This document shows, one piece after another, positions 40,629 to 49,358 of a stretch of 64,000 nucleotides of DNA. Source of the stretch: Dyella halodurans (GTDB lineage: Bacteria > Pseudomonadota > Gammaproteobacteria > Xanthomonadales > Rhodanobacteraceae); contig NZ_JAPDPF010000004.1 of NCBI RefSeq assembly GCF_026283925.1, forward strand, positions 248,001 to 312,000, given 5' to 3'. The position numbers and the translations under genes are program-made. Positions within the stretch are counted from its first letter, which is position 1; each line of letters starts with the position of its first letter. The notes beneath the pieces were generated by a model, which made no database searches, was not told the origin of the DNA, and saw nothing but the letters and a program-made list of their open reading frames with translations.

Positions 40629-41423
40629 TCAGGCAATCGAACGCACCACGCCACCATCGACACGCATGGCGGCACCGGTCGTCGCTGACGCCTGTTCGGA
40701 CGCAAGATACACGGCGAGGTTCGCCACCTCTTCCACCGTCGCCAACCGCTTGATCAGGGACGATGGACGGTGCGTCTGGATGAAGTCACGCTCCACCTGC
40801 TCCTGCGATACGCCTTGCTCGGCCGCGATCTTGCCGAAGAAGTCACCGACTCCCTCGGAGCGCGTTGGCCCCGGGAGTATCGCGTTCACCGTCACACCGG
40901 TACCCGCCAGCGACTCGGCCAGCCCGCGCGAAACGGCCAACTGCGCCGTCTTGCTCATCCCGTAATGCACCATCTCCGCCGGAATCTGCAGGCCCGACTC
41001 GCTGGATACGAACTGGATGCGGCCCCAGCCGCGCCTGGCCATCCCCTGCGCGTAGTGCCGCGACAAGCGTACGCCGCTCAACACATTCACCTCGAAGAAG
41101 CGCAGCCAGTCCTCGTCCGGAATATCGAAGAACGCCTTCGGCTCGAAGATGCCCAGGTTGTTGATCAGGATGTCGGCATCCGGAATCGTCGCGATGAGCC
41201 GCTGTGCGCCGGCCAGCGTGCCCAGATCAGCCGCCAGACCGGTGAGCGTGGATCCGGCGACGGCCGCGCGCACATTGGCGAGGGCCTCGTCGACGCGCGC
41301 CTGGGTGCGGCCGGTGATCACCACGTGGGCGCCCGCGGCCGCGAGGCCTTGCGCGATCGCCAGGCCGATGCCGGCGGTCGATCCGGTCACCACGGCCATC
41401 CGGCCAGTCAAATCGATATGCAT
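40629..41423 (-). CDS. SDR-family NAD(P)-dependent oxidoreductase
   Basis: The 264-residue protein starts at ATG 41423, behind an AGGAG site; an in-frame start nine codons earlier is less likely. It is a classical short-chain dehydrogenase: the cofactor loop is TGSTAGIGLA, NNLGIF replaces the usual NNAG, the catalytic serine is in VSSESG, and the YxxxK pair is in HYGMSKTAQ. A VDGGVVRS tail is typical. Residues TGRTQAR after strand 2 carry an arginine that would suit NADP+. Substrate unknown. It is convergent with the decarboxylation module and divergent from nnrS, and seems unrelated to either. Confidence 0.88.
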   Translation of the reverse strand: MHIDLTGRMAVVTGSTAGIGLAIAQGLAAAGAHVVITGRTQARVDEALANVRAAVAGSTLTGLAADLGTLAGAQRLIATIPDADILINNLGIFEPKAFFDIPDEDWLRFFEVNVLSGVRLSRHYAQGMARRGWGRIQFVSSESGLQIPAEMVHYGMSKTAQLAVSRGLAESLAGTGVTVNAILPGPTRSEGVGDFFGKIAAEQGVSQEQVERDFIQTHRPSSLIKRLATVEEVANLAVYLASEQASATTGAAMRVDGGVVRSIA

Positions 41424-41566
41424 GGGGAGTTCTCCTGATGAGGTGCGCATGCGCCGTGGCGCTCATGGCAAAGGTGGCGTCACTCCCCGGCGATACAAGC
41501 GGTACGTGGCAACAGGAATATGCTCCGCCCACCGAGTCGCGTCGTTCACGAGCCAGGTGAGAAAAT

Positions 41567-41582
41567 TCTGACCCAGGTCAGA
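41567..41582. promoter_or_regulatory. Fnr/Dnr-like inverted repeat upstream of nnrS
   Basis: TCTGAC-CCAG-GTCAGA has perfect six-base arms with the four-base spacing of CRP/FNR-family sites (Fnr consensus TTGAT-N4-ATCAA). It lies about 72 bases before the nnrS ATG. The outer bases are C/G rather than T/A, so a Dnr/NnrR-type regulator or weak Fnr binding is possible. Confidence 0.5.
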
Positions 41583-41653
41583 GCGCAGCACGGGCGGGCA
41601 TCGTCAGACTGGCGCTCTCCGTTTCTGGCGCCACTGGCCCAGGCATCCTTTTC

Positions 41654-42886
41654 ATGCGCTCCGCAAAGCCAGCCATTCCGCCTACCCAGCCGCTGACGAC
41701 GCTGCTCGAGGCTCCGCACCGGGCGATGTTTTTCATGGGTGCGACGGCGCTTTTGGCCAGCATGGCCTGGTGGACGTGGGCCTTGCTGGCGTCGTGGCGC
41801 GGCTGGCTGTTCGTGCGCTATGCCATGCCAGTCGCCTGGGCGCACGGCTTGCTGATGCAGTACGCCACGCTCGCGCCGTTCGTGCTCGGCTTTCTGCTGA
41901 CGGTGTTTCCGCGCTGGCTCGATCTCCCTGCCGTGCCGAAGCGCATCTACGCCGCGGTGTTTGCCCTCATGTTCGGCGGCGCCGCACTGGTGATTGCCGC
42001 GCAGAGCGGCGCCCCCATCGTCCTGCCGCTTGGCCTGGTCGCCATGTTGCTCGGCTGGCTGGCAGCGATGTTCGCGCTCGGCGCGCGGCTGCATCGCCAT
42101 GGGTATCGGGATGTTTGGTCGGTTTCGGCTTACGCGGCCCTGGTCCTGGGGGCGCTGGGGCTTGCGCTGGCCCTGCTCTATGCCGTGGGCGGATCGCCGG
42201 CACTGATGCCGATCGCCATCGGCATCGGCACATTCGGCTTGCTGGTGCCGGTGTACTTCACCGTCGCGCATCGCATGGTGCCGTTCTTTTCCAACAATGT
42301 GCTGGCCGGATATCGCGTCGTACGCCCGGCCTGGTCGCTGCTGGGTGTATGGATCCTCAGCCTCGCCCACCTCGCCTTCGACCTGCGCGATGCCCAAGCC
42401 TGGCGCTGGCTGGCCGACCTGCCACTGACGGCGCTGCTGTTATGGCAATGGCTGGCCTGGCAACCGTGGAAAGCACGCGGACCAGGGCTGCTGACCGTGC
42501 TCTATATCGCGCTGGCCTGGTTGCCGCTGTCGTTTGCTTTGTTCACGGTCGACAGCCTGCGCGTCATGGCGACGGGCGCGGCCGGTTGGCCGCTGGCCCC
42601 CTTGCACGCGCTCACCATCGGCTTCTTCAGCTCGATGCTGGTGGCCATGGTGACCCGCGTGACGCATGGTCATTCCGGCCGGCCGCTGGTGATGGGACCG
42701 CTGCCGTGGATCGGCTTTGTCGGCATGCAAGTGGTTGCGCTGATCCGTGTGCTGGCCGAATGCGCGTCGCGCCCCTTGCCGTACTACGTAGCGGCGGCCG
42801 CGCTGTGGCTGCTGGTGTTGATGCCCTGGGTGGCGCGCTCGTTGTGGATTTATCTCACGCCACGTCGTGACGGCAAGCCGGGCTGA
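41654..42886 (+). CDS. nnrS: NnrS family membrane protein
   Basis: The 410-residue polytopic protein (about 12 hydrophobic segments) is NnrS-like. Recognisable stretches are FFMGATALL, the long FVLGFLLTVFPRWL helix, VPVYFTVAHRMVPFFS and the C-terminal MVTRVTHGHSGRPL. NnrS is a haem- and copper-containing inner membrane protein tied to tolerance of nitric oxide, and its gene is often controlled by NO-sensing regulators. It precedes a truncated haemoglobin by 27 bases, and an Fnr-like dyad lies upstream. The surrounding NO genes support the call. Confidence 0.9.
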   Translation: MRSAKPAIPPTQPLTTLLEAPHRAMFFMGATALLASMAWWTWALLASWRGWLFVRYAMPVAWAHGLLMQYATLAPFVLGFLLTVFPRWLDLPAVPKRIYAAVFALMFGGAALVIAAQSGAPIVLPLGLVAMLLGWLAAMFALGARLHRHGYRDVWSVSAYAALVLGALGLALALLYAVGGSPALMPIAIGIGTFGLLVPVYFTVAHRMVPFFSNNVLAGYRVVRPAWSLLGVWILSLAHLAFDLRDAQAWRWLADLPLTALLLWQWLAWQPWKARGPGLLTVLYIALAWLPLSFALFTVDSLRVMATGAAGWPLAPLHALTIGFFSSMLVAMVTRVTHGHSGRPLVMGPLPWIGFVGMQVVALIRVLAECASRPLPYYVAAAALWLLVLMPWVARSLWIYLTPRRDGKPG

Positions 42887-42913
42887 TCGATTGCACTGTT
42901 TCCGGAGAACTCC

Positions 42914-43333
42914 ATGCCGCTGTTCGCCACGGCCACCGAGGTCGGCATTGCCACCCTGGTCGATCGTTTCTATGACAAGGTTCGCGCGGACGAGCAGCTA
43001 GGGCCGATCTTCCATGGCGCCATCGCGGACTGGACCGCGCACAAGCGCATCCTGCGCGACTTCTGGTCATCCATCGTGCTGCGCTCGGGCCGCTATCACG
43101 GCAATCCCATGCGCGCGCATCGTGAGCTGCCACCGTTTCCGCAAGCGTTCTTTCGACGCTGGCTGGCGCTGTGGCGGGACACCGCCCACGAGGTTTTCGA
43201 AGCGTCGACCGCCGAGCTTTTCATTGGCACGGCCGAGCGCGTTGCCCAAGGCCTCAGTCTCGGCATGAACCTGGGCAGGCTGTCGCTGGAGCATCCCTCC
43301 CCCATCATCGGGCCGCTGCACATCGTGTCGTAA
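42914..43333 (+). CDS. Group III truncated haemoglobin
   Basis: The 139-residue protein has the group III pattern: FYDKVRADEQLGPIF, then W-x-x-H-x-R-I-L-R-DFWSS, then SGRYHGNPM followed by the candidate proximal histidine in RAHREL. It lacks the glycine motifs of groups I and II. Group III globins bind haem and are linked to micro-oxic growth and nitrosative stress. It lies 27 bases after nnrS, so the two are probably one transcript. A GGAG site precedes the ATG. Confidence 0.9.
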   Translation: MPLFATATEVGIATLVDRFYDKVRADEQLGPIFHGAIADWTAHKRILRDFWSSIVLRSGRYHGNPMRAHRELPPFPQAFFRRWLALWRDTAHEVFEASTAELFIGTAERVAQGLSLGMNLGRLSLEHPSPIIGPLHIVS

Positions 43334-43402
43334 TGCCGCAGCGGCTGACGACGTATCGCCGCCCCCTTCCATGCGAATGGGTTGCAGGCGCACACTATAC
43401 AA

Positions 43403-45340
43403 ATGAGAAGCACTCGCATTTTTAAGCGATTTGACCTTGGCCGCGCGCTGGCCCTGTCGGCCCTGCTCACGCTGGCAAGCGTGATGCATGCGGCGGACGC
43501 GCCATCCAGCGTGTCGCAGACATGGCAGATGCTCGATTACCTCGCCACCGATTACGCCGGCGCGGTAAACAACGGCGCCGTGATCAGCGCTTCCGAATAT
43601 GCCGAGATGCGCGAGTTCGCACGTAATGCGCGCGAGCGCATTCGCGCGCTGCCCCCCGCGCCCGCGTCAGCCGCGCTGCAGCAGCAAGCCGATCAGCTGG
43701 TGGCGTCGATCGACGCCAAGGCGTCGCAGGCGCAAGTGGCGCGCGAAGCGCATGCCCTCGCAGACGCGCTGCTGCAGAGCTATCCGGTGCCAACGGCCCC
43801 CGTCCACGCACCCGATCTCGCACGCGGTGCCAACCTGTATCAGGCCCAATGTGCGGCCTGCCATGGCGCGGGCGGCCACGGCGACGGTCCGGTCGGACTC
43901 AGCCTCACGCCGCGCCCGGTCGACTTCACCAGCCAGCAACGCGCCGATCAACGCAGTGCGCTGTCGCTCTATGAAGTGATCACCCAGGGCGTGGCAGGTA
44001 CGCCCATGGCGAGCTACGCCAGCACGCTGTCCAGCGACGATCGTTGGGCGCTCGCTTACTACGTCGGCACGCTCGCCTATCCCGCAGCGACCGCCAACGG
44101 CGCGCGCGCCTGGCATGACAACGACGCCGCGCGCAGCGATATTGCGTCGCTCAGCGAACTTTCCCGCGCACGCGTCACGCAGTTGTCCGACACGCTCGGT
44201 ACCGAACAGGCCCGGCTGATCATGGGTTATCTGCGCGCGAACCCTGGCGCCGTCCAACAGGCGTTGACGGGCATCGCGCTCGCCCGCGCCCGCCTCGCCT
44301 CCAGCACGGCGGCCTATCGCGCCGGCAACGTGGACGAAGCCCGCCAACTCGCGTTGTCCGCCTATCTGGATGGTGTTGAACCGGTCGAGGCCCAGCTCAA
44401 TACCCGCGACGGTGAACTACGCGCGCGTATCGAGACCGCCATGGGCGCCTATCGCACCGCCTTGTCGAACGACACCTCGGGCGATGAGATCGCCGCGCAG
44501 GCAGCGACCATCGACGGCCTGCTGGCGCGCGCCGGCCAGGTGACGTCCGCGGCAGCGAGCAGCCCGCTGACCATCTTCCTGGGCGCGCTGACTATTCTGG
44601 TTCGCGAAGGACTGGAAGCCCTGCTGGTGGTGGTGGCGCTGCTCGCCTTTCTGCGCAAGGCCGACCGGCATGACGCCACGCGCTATGTGCATGCGGGCTG
44701 GCTGCTGGCCTTGCTGGCGGGTGCGCTGACCTGGGCCGTGGCCAGCTACGCCATTTCGATCAGCGGGGCGAGTCGCGAGCTGACCGAAGGCCTGTCGTCA
44801 CTGTTTGCCGCGGCGGTGTTGCTCGGCGTCGGCTTGTGGATGCATCAGAAGAGTATCGGTGGGCGCTGGCAGAGCTATCTGAAGGCCAAGATGGCCACGG
44901 CCCTGGACCGCAAGTCCGCCTGGTTCGTCTTCGGCCTGACCTTCATCTCGGTTTACCGCGAGGTGTTCGAGACCATCCTGTTCTATACGGCACTGTGGAA
45001 CGAGGGCCAGGGGCATTGGCTGCTGGCTGGCATTGCCGCCGGCGCCCTCATCCTTGGCCTGATCGCGTATGTGCTGCTGCGGACCAGCCGGCGCCTCCCG
45101 CTCGGCGTGTTCTTCTCGGTCAGCTCCCTGATCATCGCCGCCCTGGCCATCGTGTTGACCGGAAAGGGCGTGGCCGCGTTGCAGGAGGCGGGCTGGACTG
45201 CCGTCACGGTGGCGCCGGTTCCTTCCATCGAGTTGCTCGGCATCTATCCCACCTGGCAGTCGCTGCTGGCCCAGCTGGCGGTGGCGCTGATGCTGGCCCT
45301 GGGTTTCGCCATCAATCGATGGCGGGCGCGCGCTGCCTGA
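43403..45340 (+). CDS. Cytochrome c - FTR1 iron permease fusion
   Basis: The 645-residue protein starts at ATG 43403 and has a signal peptide ending near VMHAADA. A periplasmic helical region is followed by a class I cytochrome c domain with haem site CAACH at 150-154 and an MASYA methionine as the likely axial ligand. After another helical segment, the C-terminal part (about 390-645) is an FTR1 permease with seven hydrophobic helices. REGLE at 401-405 is the canonical iron motif; the second is REVFE at 519-523 instead of REGxE. The cytochrome may oxidise ferrous iron or pass electrons during uptake, as in oxidase-coupled Ftr1 systems, which is inference. It supplies iron beside haem and Fe-S genes. 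Confidence 0.9.
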   Translation: MRSTRIFKRFDLGRALALSALLTLASVMHAADAPSSVSQTWQMLDYLATDYAGAVNNGAVISASEYAEMREFARNARERIRALPPAPASAALQQQADQLVASIDAKASQAQVAREAHALADALLQSYPVPTAPVHAPDLARGANLYQAQCAACHGAGGHGDGPVGLSLTPRPVDFTSQQRADQRSALSLYEVITQGVAGTPMASYASTLSSDDRWALAYYVGTLAYPAATANGARAWHDNDAARSDIASLSELSRARVTQLSDTLGTEQARLIMGYLRANPGAVQQALTGIALARARLASSTAAYRAGNVDEARQLALSAYLDGVEPVEAQLNTRDGELRARIETAMGAYRTALSNDTSGDEIAAQAATIDGLLARAGQVTSAAASSPLTIFLGALTILVREGLEALLVVVALLAFLRKADRHDATRYVHAGWLLALLAGALTWAVASYAISISGASRELTEGLSSLFAAAVLLGVGLWMHQKSIGGRWQSYLKAKMATALDRKSAWFVFGLTFISVYREVFETILFYTALWNEGQGHWLLAGIAAGALILGLIAYVLLRTSRRLPLGVFFSVSSLIIAALAIVLTGKGVAALQEAGWTAVTVAPVPSIELLGIYPTWQSLLAQLAVALMLALGFAINRWRARAA

Positions 45341-45367
45341 CCATCCGCGGCACGGGCCGCACGCCAC

Positions 45368-45691
45368 TCAGCGGACTAGCAGACGCAACTTGTCTGGCTT
45401 GCCGTCCCATTCAGCGGCATCCGGCATCGCGGGTATCTTTACGGCGATCACCGGCCAGCTCTTGGCCAGCTCCGCATTGAGGGCCAGGTAAGGCTCCTGC
45501 CCCGCCGGCACGTCGCCCTCGGCAAAGATCGCATCGACCGGGCATTCCTCGACGCACAAGGTGCAATCGATGCATTCGTCCGGGTCGATCACCAGGAAAT
45601 TGGGGCCCTCATGAAAGCAGTCGACCGGACATACCTCGACACAGTCGGTGTGCTTGCAGTTGATGCAGTTCTCAGTGACGACGTGGGTCAT
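45368..45691 (-). CDS. fdxA: 7Fe ferredoxin FdxA
   Basis: This 107-residue protein starts at ATG 45691. It has the [3Fe-4S]/[4Fe-4S] cysteine pattern: [17 protein letters not shown] near the N-terminus and [15 protein letters not shown] following it. The long C-terminal tail ends DKLRLLVR. It matches FdxA-type seven-iron ferredoxins (about 107 residues) by length. It converges on the FTR1 gene (27-base gap) and is divergent from ccoN. An Fnr-like box lies about 60 bases before its ATG. An open frame continues upstream of the ATG but only antisense to ccoN. Confidence 0.95.
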   Translation of the reverse strand: MTHVVTENCINCKHTDCVEVCPVDCFHEGPNFLVIDPDECIDCTLCVEECPVDAIFAEGDVPAGQEPYLALNAELAKSWPVIAVKIPAMPDAAEWDGKPDKLRLLVR

Positions 45692-45745
45692 TCCCGCGCT
45701 CCAGCGACCTGCCGCGAAGCTTGCCAGAGCGCAAGAGTTTTCGCG

Positions 45746-45759
45746 CTGATCCGGGTCAA
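45746..45759 (-). promoter_or_regulatory. Fnr/Anr-like box upstream of fdxA
   Basis: CTGAT-CCGG-GTCAA matches the Fnr/Anr consensus TTGAT-N4-ATCAA at eight of ten informative positions. It is centred about 62 bases before the fdxA ATG in the divergent fdxA-ccoN region. Confidence 0.6.
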
Positions 45760-45862
45760 CAAGCCGGCGAGTCGTCACGCCAATTTGATCAATGCTTGCC
45801 GCGGAATCCAAGCAAGACTGTGGCAACACACCGCGGGTCTGTAAGGCTATGATTGGCGGAAA

Positions 45863-45876
45863 TTGATCCAAGTCAT
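45863..45876 (+). promoter_or_regulatory. Fnr/Anr-like box upstream of ccoN
   Basis: TTGAT-CCAA-GTCAT has a perfect left half-site and a weaker right one (three of five). Its centre is about 62 bases before the ccoN ATG. A cbb3 operon is a classic Fnr/Anr/FixK target and such a regulator is encoded 6 kb away. Confidence 0.6.
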
Positions 45877-45931
45877 CGAAGTGCGACGTTTGATCAGGGC
45901 ACCATCCATCCATTGAAAAGGTGGGGTTTGC

Positions 45932-47398
45932 ATGTCTGTGACCGAGTACTACGACGACAAAGTCGTCCGCCTGTTCCTGCTTGGAGCGGCCGTTTGGGGG
46001 ATCATCGGCATGTCGGTAGGGGTTTACGCCGCCGCCGAGTTGATGTGGCCCGCCCTCAATTTCGATATTCCCTGGCTGACCTTCAGCCGTATCCGGCCCG
46101 ATCACACCTTCGGTGTGATTTTCGCATTCGGCGGCTCGGCCCTGATGGGCACCTGCTACTACGTGGTGCAGCGCACCGGCCACACCCGCCTGGCACTGCC
46201 ACGCCTGGCCGAGCTCACGTTCTGGGGTTGGCAGCTGATCTGCGTGCTGGCCATGACGACGATGCCACTGGGCATCACGCAGAGCAAGGAATACGCCGAG
46301 CCCGAGTGGTTCATCGACATCCTCATCGCCATGGTATGGGTCTCGTTCGGCGTCGTGTTCTTCGCCACCCTCGGGCGCCGTCGCATCCGGCATATCTATG
46401 TGGCCAACTGGTACTACGGCGCTTTCATCATCGCGGTGGGCCTGCTGCATATCGTCAACAACATTGCGCTGCCGATCAGCCTGACCAAGTCGTATCCGGT
46501 CTACTCCGGTGTGGTCGATGCGATGGTGCAGTGGTGGTACGGCCATAACGCGGTGGCATTTTTCCTTACCGCGGGTTTCCTCGGCATGATGTATTACTTC
46601 GTGCCGCGGCAGGCGCAGCAGCCGCTGTGGAGCTATCGCTTCTCCATCGTCAATTTCTGGGCACTGATCTCCGTATACATGTGGGCGGGTTCGCACCACC
46701 TGATGTACACGGCGCTGCCCGACTGGGTGCAGTCGGTGGGCATGGCGTTCTCGCTGGTGCTGCTGATGCCGAGCTGGGGCTCGGCCGCCAACGGCTTGCT
46801 CACCTTCAACGGCTCCTGGCACAAGCTCAAGACCGATCCCGCCGCGAAATTCATGGTGATGTCGCTGGTGTTCTACGCCGCTGCCACCTTCGAAGGCTCG
46901 ATGATGGCGATCAAGACCGTGAACTCGCTGTCCCACTACACCGACTGGACCATCGCCCACGTGCATTCGGGCTCGATCGGCTGGGTGGCGATGATCACCA
47001 TCGGCTCGCTCTATGCCATGGCGCCGCGCGCCCTGGGCCAGCCGGCGATGTATTCGAACAAGGGCATGGAAGTGCACTTCTGGCTGCATATGACGGGCCT
47101 GTTGCTGTACATCGGCTCGATGTGGACCGCCGGCGTGACCGAAGGCCTGATGTGGCGCGCCACCAATGCGGATGGTTCGTTGACCTATTCGTTCCTCGAC
47201 AGCCTGATCGCGATCAAGCCGATGTACCTGATCCGCTGGTTCGGCGGCTGCTTCGTGCTGTCGGGCATGGTGGTGATGGCCTGGAATCTCTGGCACACGG
47301 CAGCCGATGCGCGGGCCCACCTGATCAAGCCGATTCCGGTGCCGATTCCCGAGCCCGAGCCGCACCAGGTGCCGGCCCCGCTGCCGGCGGCAGGCTGA
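45932..47398 (+). CDS. ccoN: cbb3-type cytochrome c oxidase subunit I
   Basis: The 488-residue catalytic subunit has about 12 membrane helices and holds the low-spin haem b and the haem b3/CuB site. Histidine ligands are visible in [46 protein letters not shown] and [12 protein letters not shown]. Tyr in WYGHNAV-type positions is as in the family. A Pro-rich tail ([15 protein letters not shown]) ends the protein. It is the first gene of the ccoNOQP operon. The enzyme reduces oxygen at low concentration and pumps protons at the inner membrane. Confidence 0.97.
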   Translation: MSVTEYYDDKVVRLFLLGAAVWGIIGMSVGVYAAAELMWPALNFDIPWLTFSRIRPDHTFGVIFAFGGSALMGTCYYVVQRTGHTRLALPRLAELTFWGWQLICVLAMTTMPLGITQSKEYAEPEWFIDILIAMVWVSFGVVFFATLGRRRIRHIYVANWYYGAFIIAVGLLHIVNNIALPISLTKSYPVYSGVVDAMVQWWYGHNAVAFFLTAGFLGMMYYFVPRQAQQPLWSYRFSIVNFWALISVYMWAGSHHLMYTALPDWVQSVGMAFSLVLLMPSWGSAANGLLTFNGSWHKLKTDPAAKFMVMSLVFYAAATFEGSMMAIKTVNSLSHYTDWTIAHVHSGSIGWVAMITIGSLYAMAPRALGQPAMYSNKGMEVHFWLHMTGLLLYIGSMWTAGVTEGLMWRATNADGSLTYSFLDSLIAIKPMYLIRWFGGCFVLSGMVVMAWNLWHTAADARAHLIKPIPVPIPEPEPHQVPAPLPAAG

Positions 47399-47409
47399 GG
47401 AGCGCACCC

Positions 47410-48063
47410 ATGGCCTACAAACATTTCGAAACGATCGAGAAACACGCGCCGCTGCTCGCCATTCTCACCGCCGTGATGGTGTCGATCGGTGGACTTGCCG
47501 AGATCACGCCGCTGTTCATGGAAGCCCATTCCGTGCGGGCGCCCCTCGGGGTCAAGCCATACGACCCGCTGCGGCTGGCCGGTCGCGATATCTACGTGCG
47601 GGAGGGTTGCTACCTCTGCCATTCGCAGATGATCCGCGCGCTGCGCGCCGAAACCGAGCGCTACGGTCATTACTCCATCGCCGAAGAGTCGGTGTACGAC
47701 CGGCCCTTCCAGTGGGGCTCCAAGCGCACTGGACCCGACCTCGCCCGCGTTGGCGGCAAGTATTCCGACCAGTGGCACCAACTGCACCTGATGGCTCCGC
47801 GCAAGGTCGTGCCGGAATCGAACATGCCCGGCTATCCATGGCTGGCGCAAACCAAGCTCGATGCCACCGACATCCAGGCGCGCATGCGTGGACTGCGCAA
47901 ACTCGGCGACCCGTATAGCGACGCCGACATCGCCAGTGCGCCCGACGCGCTCAAGGGCAAGACGGAACTCGATGCCCTGGTTGCCTACCTGCAAGGCCTG
48001 GGTATCAAGAACGAACCGATGGCGGCGAATGGCCAACCGGCCACCGACGGAGGCGAACCATGA
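47410..48063 (+). CDS. ccoO: cbb3-type cytochrome c oxidase monohaem subunit II
   Basis: The 217-residue subunit starts at ATG 47410, 11 bases after the ccoN stop, behind GAGGAG. One N-terminal membrane helix ([21 protein letters not shown]) anchors a periplasmic domain with a single c-type haem site, CYLCH, in [15 protein letters not shown]. The axial methionine is probably in [10 protein letters not shown]. Length and motifs are standard. The stop overlaps ccoQ by four bases. Confidence 0.96.
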   Translation: MAYKHFETIEKHAPLLAILTAVMVSIGGLAEITPLFMEAHSVRAPLGVKPYDPLRLAGRDIYVREGCYLCHSQMIRALRAETERYGHYSIAEESVYDRPFQWGSKRTGPDLARVGGKYSDQWHQLHLMAPRKVVPESNMPGYPWLAQTKLDATDIQARMRGLRKLGDPYSDADIASAPDALKGKTELDALVAYLQGLGIKNEPMAANGQPATDGGEP

Positions 48064-48254
48064 ACGAGATCTGGGGTCACCTCACCGGCGTGATCATCGT
48101 CGTGATGATGTTCACCTTCATCTGCATCTGGGCGTGGGCGTGGAGCGGTCGACACAAAAAGGCGTTCTCGCGCATGGCCGAGCTTCCGATGGAAGACGAG
48201 TCGGCCGGTGAGAATCCGAACACGGCAGCCGACGCGAAGGATGCCCAGCCATGA
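48060..48254 (+). CDS. ccoQ: cbb3 oxidase small subunit CcoQ/FixQ
   Basis: The 64-residue protein has one membrane helix ([18 protein letters not shown]) followed by an acidic cytoplasmic tail, the usual CcoQ form. It overlaps ccoO and ccoP by four bases on each side. It is thought to stabilise the oxidase complex. Confidence 0.88.
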   Translation: MNEIWGHLTGVIIVVMMFTFICIWAWAWSGRHKKAFSRMAELPMEDESAGENPNTAADAKDAQP

Positions 48255-49159
48255 GCCTGTTCTGGTCGTTGTGGATCATGTTTCTGGTGGTGCTCAACCT
48301 GGGCATCACGCTGTTCCTGTTCCTGTGGGCGCCGCGCGCCAAGATTCCCGTGCAGCAGGACGGCACCAGCGGCCACGTATGGGCGCACGGCGTGTTGCGC
48401 GAAGGCGTGCACCCGCTACCACTCTGGTGGGTCATCTTGTCGGCCAGCATGTTTGTGGTCGGCTTCGCCTACCTGGCGCTGTTTCCGGGCTTTGGCCGCT
48501 TCAAGGGCCTGCTTGGCTGGACCTCCCACGGTGAACTGGCCGCCAACGTGGCGTCCAATAACGCGCGGCTCGACGAGCTGATGAAGCGTTTTTCGCTTTA
48601 TCCGATCGAGCAGCTGGCCGGCGACCCTGCCGCCCAGCAGCTCGGCGGCCGCCTGTTCCTGGACAATTGCGCCGCCTGCCATGGCCGCTCGGCCACCGGC
48701 AATCAGTTGCTTGGCGCGCCCGACCTCACCGACAACGACTGGCTCTATGGCGGCGACGGCAAGGCCATCTTCACCTCGATCCACGACGGCCGCGCTGGCG
48801 TGATGCCGCCATGGGCGAGCCTGGGCGAGGAAAACGTGAAGAACCTCGCGCAATTCGTGTTGAGTCTTTCCGGCCGGCCGCACGACGAACAGCGCGCCGC
48901 GGCCGCCAAGCCCCTGTTCGCGACCTGCGCCGCCTGTCATGGTCCCGATGGCAAGGGCAACCAGGCGCTGGGCGCGCCGAACCTCACCGACCAGATCTGG
49001 CTGCATGGCGGCACCCTGGCCGATATCGAAACCACCATCCGCGATGGTCGCCAGGGCCATATGCCGGCATGGAGCCCGCGCCTGACCGAAGACCAGATCC
49101 GCGTGCTGGCCGCCTACGTTTATCACCTGTCGCACCCGGATCATGCCTACCCGAAATAA
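48251..49159 (+). CDS. ccoP: cbb3-type oxidase dihaem subunit III
   Basis: The 302-residue subunit has two N-terminal membrane helices (about 5-30 and 55-75) and a periplasmic part with two cytochrome c domains. Haem sites are CAACH at 140-144 and CAACH at 226-230, with candidate methionine ligands in VMPPWAS and HMPAWSP. CcoP brings electrons from soluble or membrane cytochrome c to CcoO and CcoN. The gene overlaps ccoQ by four bases and the next gene by 17. Confidence 0.96.
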   Translation: MSLFWSLWIMFLVVLNLGITLFLFLWAPRAKIPVQQDGTSGHVWAHGVLREGVHPLPLWWVILSASMFVVGFAYLALFPGFGRFKGLLGWTSHGELAANVASNNARLDELMKRFSLYPIEQLAGDPAAQQLGGRLFLDNCAACHGRSATGNQLLGAPDLTDNDWLYGGDGKAIFTSIHDGRAGVMPPWASLGEENVKNLAQFVLSLSGRPHDEQRAAAAKPLFATCAACHGPDGKGNQALGAPNLTDQIWLHGGTLADIETTIRDGRQGHMPAWSPRLTEDQIRVLAAYVYHLSHPDHAYPK

Positions 49160-49358
49160 ACTTCGGCGCCGCACCAACTGGAACTGGTATCGGCAGCCGG
49201 TACTGTGGATCGGGGCGGCGGTCTTCGGGGCATCCCTGGCCGGTTGCGTATGGATGATCGTGCTTGGCGCGCGACACGCCGATGAACCGGTGGACGCGCC
49301 CCATGCGGTCTTCGGCGTGCCTTCCAGCTCGCATGAGCATCGGGGCGCCAAGCCGTGA
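49143..49358 (+). CDS. Short single-helix protein in the CcoH/FixH position
   Basis: The 71-residue product has a basic N-terminus, one membrane helix (VLWIGAAVFGASLAGCVWMI) and a short tail with HADEPVD. Its place between ccoP and ccoI and the Ala-Asp-x-Pro-Val after the helix resemble the N-terminal end of CcoH/FixH. CcoH is about 160-170 residues, so the periplasmic domain is missing. It overlaps ccoP by 17 bases and ccoI by four. It may be a minimal CcoH-like assembly factor; identity is uncertain. Confidence 0.65.
   Translation: MPTRNKLRRRTNWNWYRQPVLWIGAAVFGASLAGCVWMIVLGARHADEPVDAPHAVFGVPSSSHEHRGAKP

Noticed and set aside
45692-47407. A 570-codon open frame antisense to ccoN, continuous with fdxA
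   Set aside because: It lies wholly opposite a certain gene, has a His/Arg/Gly-rich composition typical of GC-rich shadow frames, and fdxA has its own ATG at 45691 with a complete family-length product.
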